Shown piece after piece: positions 58,559 through 64,000 of a stretch of DNA of 64,000 nucleotides. Within the stretch, counting starts at the first letter, position 1; each line of letters opens with the position of its first letter. A model generated the notes under the pieces. The model made no database searches. It was not told the DNA's origin and worked only from the letters and a program-made list of their open reading frames with translations. The position numbers were made by a program, and so were the translations under genes. Origin of the DNA: Halostella limicola (GTDB lineage Archaea; Halobacteriota; Halobacteria; Halobacteriales; Natronoarchaeaceae); assembly GCF_003675875.1 (NCBI RefSeq), contig NZ_RCDI01000002.1:312786-376785 (forward strand). The letters run 5' to 3'.

Positions 58559-58678
58559 GAACGCCGTACGGCAGCCACCGCAAAGAAAGCGGGCCGGTCA
58601 TAGGAACTGCTGTACGTCATTTCGGTATTTCGGCGACCGGTGTTGCCGAACACCGGTAACCGGTTACAGCAGTCCCTA

Positions 58679-59062
58679 TCAGTGCTCGACGAACTCGACG
58701 AGGATCCCGCCGGTCGACTTCGGGTGCAGGAAGGCGACGTCGTGGCCCCACGCGCCCGGCCGCGGCTCCTCGTCGATCAGGTCGACGCCGTGGTCCCGCA
58801 CGGCGTCGAGCGCCGCCTCGACGTCGTCCGTTTCGAGCGCGAGGTGGTGGATCCCGGGCCCGTTCCGGTCGAGGTAGTCCGCGACGGTGCCCCCGTCGGT
58901 GGGTTCCAGCAACTCGAAGTAGCCGTTGCCCAGATCGAGGAAGACGACCCGGAGGTCGTCGAGTGCCTCCTCGTGGGCGACCGGCGCGTCGAACAGGTCG
59001 GCGTACAGGTCCGCGAGGTGGTCGGCGTCGTCGGTCGCGATGCCGGCGTGGTCGAACTGCAT
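58679..59062 (-). CDS. mce: Methylmalonyl-CoA epimerase
   Basis: This 127-residue glyoxalase-fold enzyme converts (S)- to (R)-methylmalonyl-CoA. It keeps the metal ligands in FDHAGIAT near residue 5, GIHHLALETDD near residue 70 and LVEFVEH at the end, and the typical HPKSTGGILVEF. It lies 141 bp downstream of the mutase gene on the same strand, as expected for propionyl-CoA conversion to succinyl-CoA. Haloarchaea also use these steps in the methylaspartate cycle. Confidence 0.93.
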   Translation of the reverse strand: MQFDHAGIATDDADHLADLYADLFDAPVAHEEALDDLRVVFLDLGNGYFELLEPTDGGTVADYLDRNGPGIHHLALETDDVEAALDAVRDHGVDLIDEEPRPGAWGHDVAFLHPKSTGGILVEFVEH

Positions 59063-59196
59063 GCGCGGACGAACGGGGAGTAGCCACTAAAATGAACAGG
59101 CGACGCGTCGCCGCGCGCGACGGTGCGTCGCGCACCCGCCTCGGCCGTCGCGCGATCCCTCTCAGGTCACGACGGCTGCTGGCCGCGCCTCGATAT

Positions 59197-59201
59197 AAAA
59201 A
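59197..59201 (-). terminator. T-tract after the mutase gene
   Basis: On the minus strand TTTTT follows the mutA stop by 2 bp, within CCTTTTTATATCG. It should end the mutase transcript before mce. The ATATA may also serve as a promoter element for mce. Confidence 0.4.
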
Positions 59202-59203
59202 GG

Positions 59204-60889
<1,686 letters not shown>

Positions 60890-61006
60890 TATTAAAAACG
60901 AGGGTTCCCCGGGACTTAATCCTTGACGAATCGCGCAACTCCGCCGGGGTGGCCGCGGTCGAACGGCACCGGGCACTTTTTGCCGGCGGGGGACGGACGT
61001 ACGGGT

Positions 61007-61252
61007 ATGTCGACGCCCATTCCCACTGACGACGAGGACGTTGACCGCCGGCGGGCGGCGCTGTACATCGCGCCGTTTCTCGTTCTCGGCGTCGGGAACC
61101 TGCTCCTGATCCTCATGTGGGGCGTCAACCCGCTCTGGGGGTTCGCCATCCTCCCGCCCATCCTCTTTATCAGCGTCATCGGCTGGATCGCGTTCAAGGG
61201 CGGGTTCGCGCACGACCGCGGCGGCGCGCCCGACGACCGCGTGGGGGAGTAA
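61007..61252 (+). CDS. Small two-helix membrane protein
   Basis: This 81-residue protein has an acidic cytosolic start ([19 protein letters not shown]), two helices (about residues 18-38 and 44-64) with a [10 protein letters not shown] link and a short charged tail. The ATG at 61007 is preceded by a typical GC-rich leader. Function unknown. It is divergent from the mutase gene. Confidence 0.6.
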   Translation: MSTPIPTDDEDVDRRRAALYIAPFLVLGVGNLLLILMWGVNPLWGFAILPPILFISVIGWIAFKGGFAHDRGGAPDDRVGE

Positions 61253-61276
61253 CGCTTCGGACCGACCCCGGTACGG

Positions 61277-61855
61277 TCAGCGGCCGGTGTCGTACTTGTA
61301 CGAGGCGCTGTCGGGGTCGATCCCGAAGTCCTCCGGGGACTCTTCGGGCTCCTCGTCGCCGCCGGCCTCGGCGCCCTTGAACGCCTCGCGGAGGCGCGCG
61401 GGCATGACGAATTCCGAGACGGACAGCACCATCGGGACGGCCTCCGGGGAGATGTTCTCGCGCTTGTCCTCCAGTCGCCCCTGCAGCGCCTCGGGGAGCT
61501 CGTTCTCGCCGATGCGCTCGAAGCCGAACTGCGTGAGGTAGCTCGGCTCGTCCACGAGCGCGTACACGAACGAGAAGCCCTCGTCGCGGGCGTGCTCGAT
61601 CAGCCGCTCGACGACGTGGGCGCCGACACCCTGCCCGCGCCACACCGGCAGGACGCCGATACTCGTGAGCTCGCAGACGTCGTCGCCGTCGACCTTGTGG
61701 ATCCGGATGCGGCCGAACCCGGACTTCTCGCCCGTCTCCTCGTCGAGGGCGATGACGTAGTCGCGCGAACGGAACGCTGTCTCGTCCAGCCCCATCTCCT
61801 CGATGTGGTCCAGCAGCCAGACCTCCTCCCGGTTTTTCGCGTCCCGAACGTACAT
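61277..61855 (-). CDS. GNAT-family N-acetyltransferase
   Basis: This 192-residue protein has the acetyl-CoA-binding pattern ELTSIGVLPVWRGQGVGAHV near residue 67 and the following SFVYALVDEPSYLTQFGFER of GNAT motif B. An extra C-terminal part of 60 residues is acidic. The preceding VIALDEETGEKSGFGRIRIH is the substrate-side strand. The acceptor is unknown. It is divergent from the acyl-CoA synthetase gene. Confidence 0.87.
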   Translation of the reverse strand: MYVRDAKNREEVWLLDHIEEMGLDETAFRSRDYVIALDEETGEKSGFGRIRIHKVDGDDVCELTSIGVLPVWRGQGVGAHVVERLIEHARDEGFSFVYALVDEPSYLTQFGFERIGENELPEALQGRLEDKRENISPEAVPMVLSVSEFVMPARLREAFKGAEAGGDEEPEESPEDFGIDPDSASYKYDTGR

Positions 61856-62005
61856 ATCGAAACCTTCGCGCCGCCGGGCAAAAAGTATTTGTGAGTGGTG
61901 GCGTCTCCGGGGACGGCGGGGCCGGCGACCCGCCGGCAGAACTCGGCAAAGCGGTCGGATCGCGGGAAAGTACTTTGCAGATGCGGTGAAATTTGCACGA
62001 CAAGC

Positions 62006-64000
62006 ATGGCGTCGGAATCACTGGCGGAGCTAGACGATGTGGTGCACGAACCGTCCGACGCGTTCGTGGAGTCGACGAACGTGTACGAGTTCATGCAGAC
62101 GTACGGCGTCGACGACTACGACGACCTGATCCGGCGAACCACGAGCGAGGTGGAGGGCGTCGAGGCGTCCGGCGTCGACTGGTTCTGGGACGAGGTCGTC
62201 GACTACCTCGACGTCGAGTTCTACGAGGACTACGACGAGGTGCGAGACGACAGCGAGGGGCCGCAGTTCACGGACTGGTACCCCGGCGGGACGATCAACA
62301 TCTCGCACAACGTCTTGGACCGCCACGCCGCTGTCGACGTGGAGACGCGCAACAAGGTCGCCTGTATCTGGGAGGGCGAGGACGGCGAGATCCGGGAGGT
62401 CACCTACCACGAGCTCCAGCGGCAGGCGAACAAGGTGGCGAACTACCTCGACGAGCAGGGGGTGGGGACGGGCGACACGGTGGGCCTGTACATGCCGATG
62501 GTGCCCGAGGTCATCGCCATCCTCTACGGCTGTTTCAAGGTCGGCGCGGTCGCGGTGCCGATCTTCTCGGGGTTCGGCGTGGACGCGACCGCCACCCGCA
62601 TCGCGGACAGCGAGTGCTCGGTGCTGTTCACCGGCGACGGGTTCTACCGCCGCGGCGACCCCGTCACGCTGAAGGAGACGGCCGACGAGGCGATCGAGGA
62701 GGCCGGCCACGTCGAGCACACCGTCGTCTACGACAGGCTGGGCGCGAGCGAGGACGACGGAGCGGTCGACATTCCGTGGACGGACGACCGCGACGAGTGG
62801 TGGAGCGACGCCGTCGAGCCGCAGGACGACGTGTTCCAGACGAAGGAACTGCCCGCCGACCAGGAGTCGATGCTGCTGTACTCGTCGGGGACGACCGGCA
62901 AGCCGAAGGGGATCGTTCACACCCACGCCGGCGTGCAGGTGCAGTGCGCGAAGGAACTCCATTTCGGCTTCGACCTGAAGCCCGCGGACCGCTTCTTCTG
63001 GGTGAGCGACATCGGCTGGATGATGGGGCCGTGGACGCTGATCGGGACGCACACCTTCGGCGGGACCGTCGTGATGTACGAAGGCGCGCCGGACTACCCG
63101 CAACCCGATCGGTTCTGGGAGATGATCGACCGCCACGGGATCACCCAGTTCGGCATCTCCCCGACCGCCATCCGGGCGCTGCGCAAGCAGGGCGACGAGT
63201 GGGTCGAGGGCCACGACCTCTCCAGCCTCCGCATTCTCGGCTCGACCGGTGAACCGTGGGACCCCGAGTCCTGGCAGTGGTTCTACGAGCACGTCGGCGG
63301 GGGGGAAGCGCCGATCGTCAACATCTCCGGGGGCACGGAGATCTGCGGCTGCTTCCTCATGCCGATGCCCATCCAGGACCTCAAGCCCTGCACGCTCGGC
63401 GGCCCCGGCCTCGGCATGGACATCGACATCGTGAACCACGACGGCGAGTCGATCGCCGACACGAACGAGCGCGGGTTCCTCGTCGCCCGCGACTCCTGCC
63501 CGTCGATGACCAAGAGCCTCTGGAGCGGCGACGAGCGCTACCTGGAGGAGTACTGGTCGACGTGGGAGGACCTCTGGGACCACGGCGACTGGGCCCAGAA
63601 GGACGCGGACGGCTTCTGGTTCCTCCACGGCCGGGCCGACGACGCGCTCAACGTCGCCGGGCGTAAGGTCGGTCCCGCGGAGGTCGAGGGGGCGCTCATC
63701 GAGCACCCCGACGTGAACCAGGCCGCGGCGATCGGCGCGCCGGACGACACGACCGGCACCGCCGTGGTCGCCTACGTCGTCACCGAGGACGGCGTCGGGG
63801 AGTCCGACGACCTGCGGGAGGACCTCCGCGAGCAGGTCGGCGAGGAACTCGGCAAACCCTTCCGGCCCCGCGAGGTGCTGTTCGTCGACGAGTTCCCGAA
63901 AACCCAGTCCGGCAAGATCATCCGCCGCGCCATCCAGGCGACCTACACCGGCGAGGACTTGGGCGACATGAGCAGCATCGAGAACCCCGACGCCCTAGAC
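62006..64000 (+). CDS. AMP-forming acyl-CoA (acetyl/propionyl-CoA) synthetase, C-terminus beyond window
   Basis: The gene starts with ATG at 62006 and stays open for 665 codons to the window edge. Conserved motifs are present in order: ATP-binding YSSGTTGKPKGIVHTH near residue 292, GSTGEPWDPESW near residue 412, ISGGTEICG, GDWAQKDADGFWFLHGRADD and the C-terminal catalytic Lys region KTQSGKIIRR near residue 632. It activates a short-chain acid such as acetate or propionate to its CoA ester via an adenylate. The mutase and epimerase nearby make propionate plausible. Confidence 0.92.
   Translation, partial: MASESLAELDDVVHEPSDAFVESTNVYEFMQTYGVDDYDDLIRRTTSEVEGVEASGVDWFWDEVVDYLDVEFYEDYDEVRDDSEGPQFTDWYPGGTINISHNVLDRHAAVDVETRNKVACIWEGEDGEIREVTYHELQRQANKVANYLDEQGVGTGDTVGLYMPMVPEVIAILYGCFKVGAVAVPIFSGFGVDATATRIADSECSVLFTGDGFYRRGDPVTLKETADEAIEEAGHVEHTVVYDRLGASEDDGAVDIPWTDDRDEWWSDAVEPQDDVFQTKELPADQESMLLYSSGTTGKPKGIVHTHAGVQVQCAKELHFGFDLKPADRFFWVSDIGWMMGPWTLIGTHTFGGTVVMYEGAPDYPQPDRFWEMIDRHGITQFGISPTAIRALRKQGDEWVEGHDLSSLRILGSTGEPWDPESWQWFYEHVGGGEAPIVNISGGTEICGCFLMPMPIQDLKPCTLGGPGLGMDIDIVNHDGESIADTNERGFLVARDSCPSMTKSLWSGDERYLEEYWSTWEDLWDHGDWAQKDADGFWFLHGRADDALNVAGRKVGPAEVEGALIEHPDVNQAAAIGAPDDTTGTAVVAYVVTEDGVGESDDLREDLREQVGEELGKPFRPREVLFVDEFPKTQSGKIIRRAIQATYTGEDLGDMSSIENPDALD

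Overview
The window is a 64 kb piece of a haloarchaeal (class Halobacteria) chromosome. The DNA is GC-rich and nearly every real gene encodes a strongly acidic protein. The gene families are archaeal or haloarchaeal: NAC, transcription factor S, a PurN-PurH fusion, the HalOD1 domain, GfcR, two-subunit 2-oxoacid:ferredoxin oxidoreductase, ferredoxin-linked geranylgeranyl reductases and several haloarchaea-only DUF families. Many genes have a TATA-like box 25-32 bp upstream of the start codon, the usual layout of leaderless haloarchaeal transcripts. Genes are tightly packed and stops often overlap starts. I saw no rRNA, tRNA, CRISPR array, insertion sequence or prophage. I recognise about 69 protein genes. 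One is broken by a frameshift, and two run off the window edges.

Layout. 1-8.3 kb: folC (partial), a HalOD1 protein, a MATE exporter, purNH and purB (purine synthesis) and an ABC exporter pair. 8.3-14.1 kb: a complete six-gene diaminopimelate/lysine operon (dapA-dapB-dapD-lysA-dapF-dapE), each junction a 4-nt overlap. 14.4-26.4 kb: housekeeping genes (HtpX, a PUA-NAC-TrmI translation cluster, Nudix enzymes, PanE, TFS, an S10-like protein) and a two-gene Tat-exported locus with DyP-peroxidase-like and P19-like proteins. 26.4-38.1 kb: NhaC antiporter, M20 amidohydrolase, an atypical lower-GC methyltransferase, a geranylgeranyl reductase next to a [2Fe-2S] ferredoxin, a rhodanese-metallo-beta-lactamase fusion, and a frameshifted DUF3179 lipoprotein.

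38.1-44.9 kb is a glucose/gluconate module for the semi-phosphorylated Entner-Doudoroff pathway: GntP permease, an ASRT-family protein, gluconate dehydratase (gnaD), a HAD phosphatase, glucose dehydrogenase (gdh) and the PRPP-type regulator GfcR. 45-53.6 kb: an FRG-domain protein, a PAPS-reductase-like PP-loop protein, an IMPDH/GMPR homologue without CBS domains, an aldo/keto reductase, and a second geranylgeranyl reductase paralogous to the first. 53.6-64 kb: korAB, a flavin reductase, methylmalonyl-CoA epimerase and mutase, and an AMP-forming acyl-CoA synthetase that runs off the right edge. These fit propionyl-CoA and 2-oxoacid metabolism.

The most unusual signals are non-coding. Three intergenic spacers carry related copies of a composite element: T-tract, GGCCGA(G/A)C, T-tract, then a perfect or near-perfect three-base-loop hairpin whose stem differs between copies but stays paired. 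A dense array of small hairpins, including a 63-bp repeat, lies immediately behind gnaD. The two Tat-exported genes share a 22-bp upstream element at the same distance from their starts.
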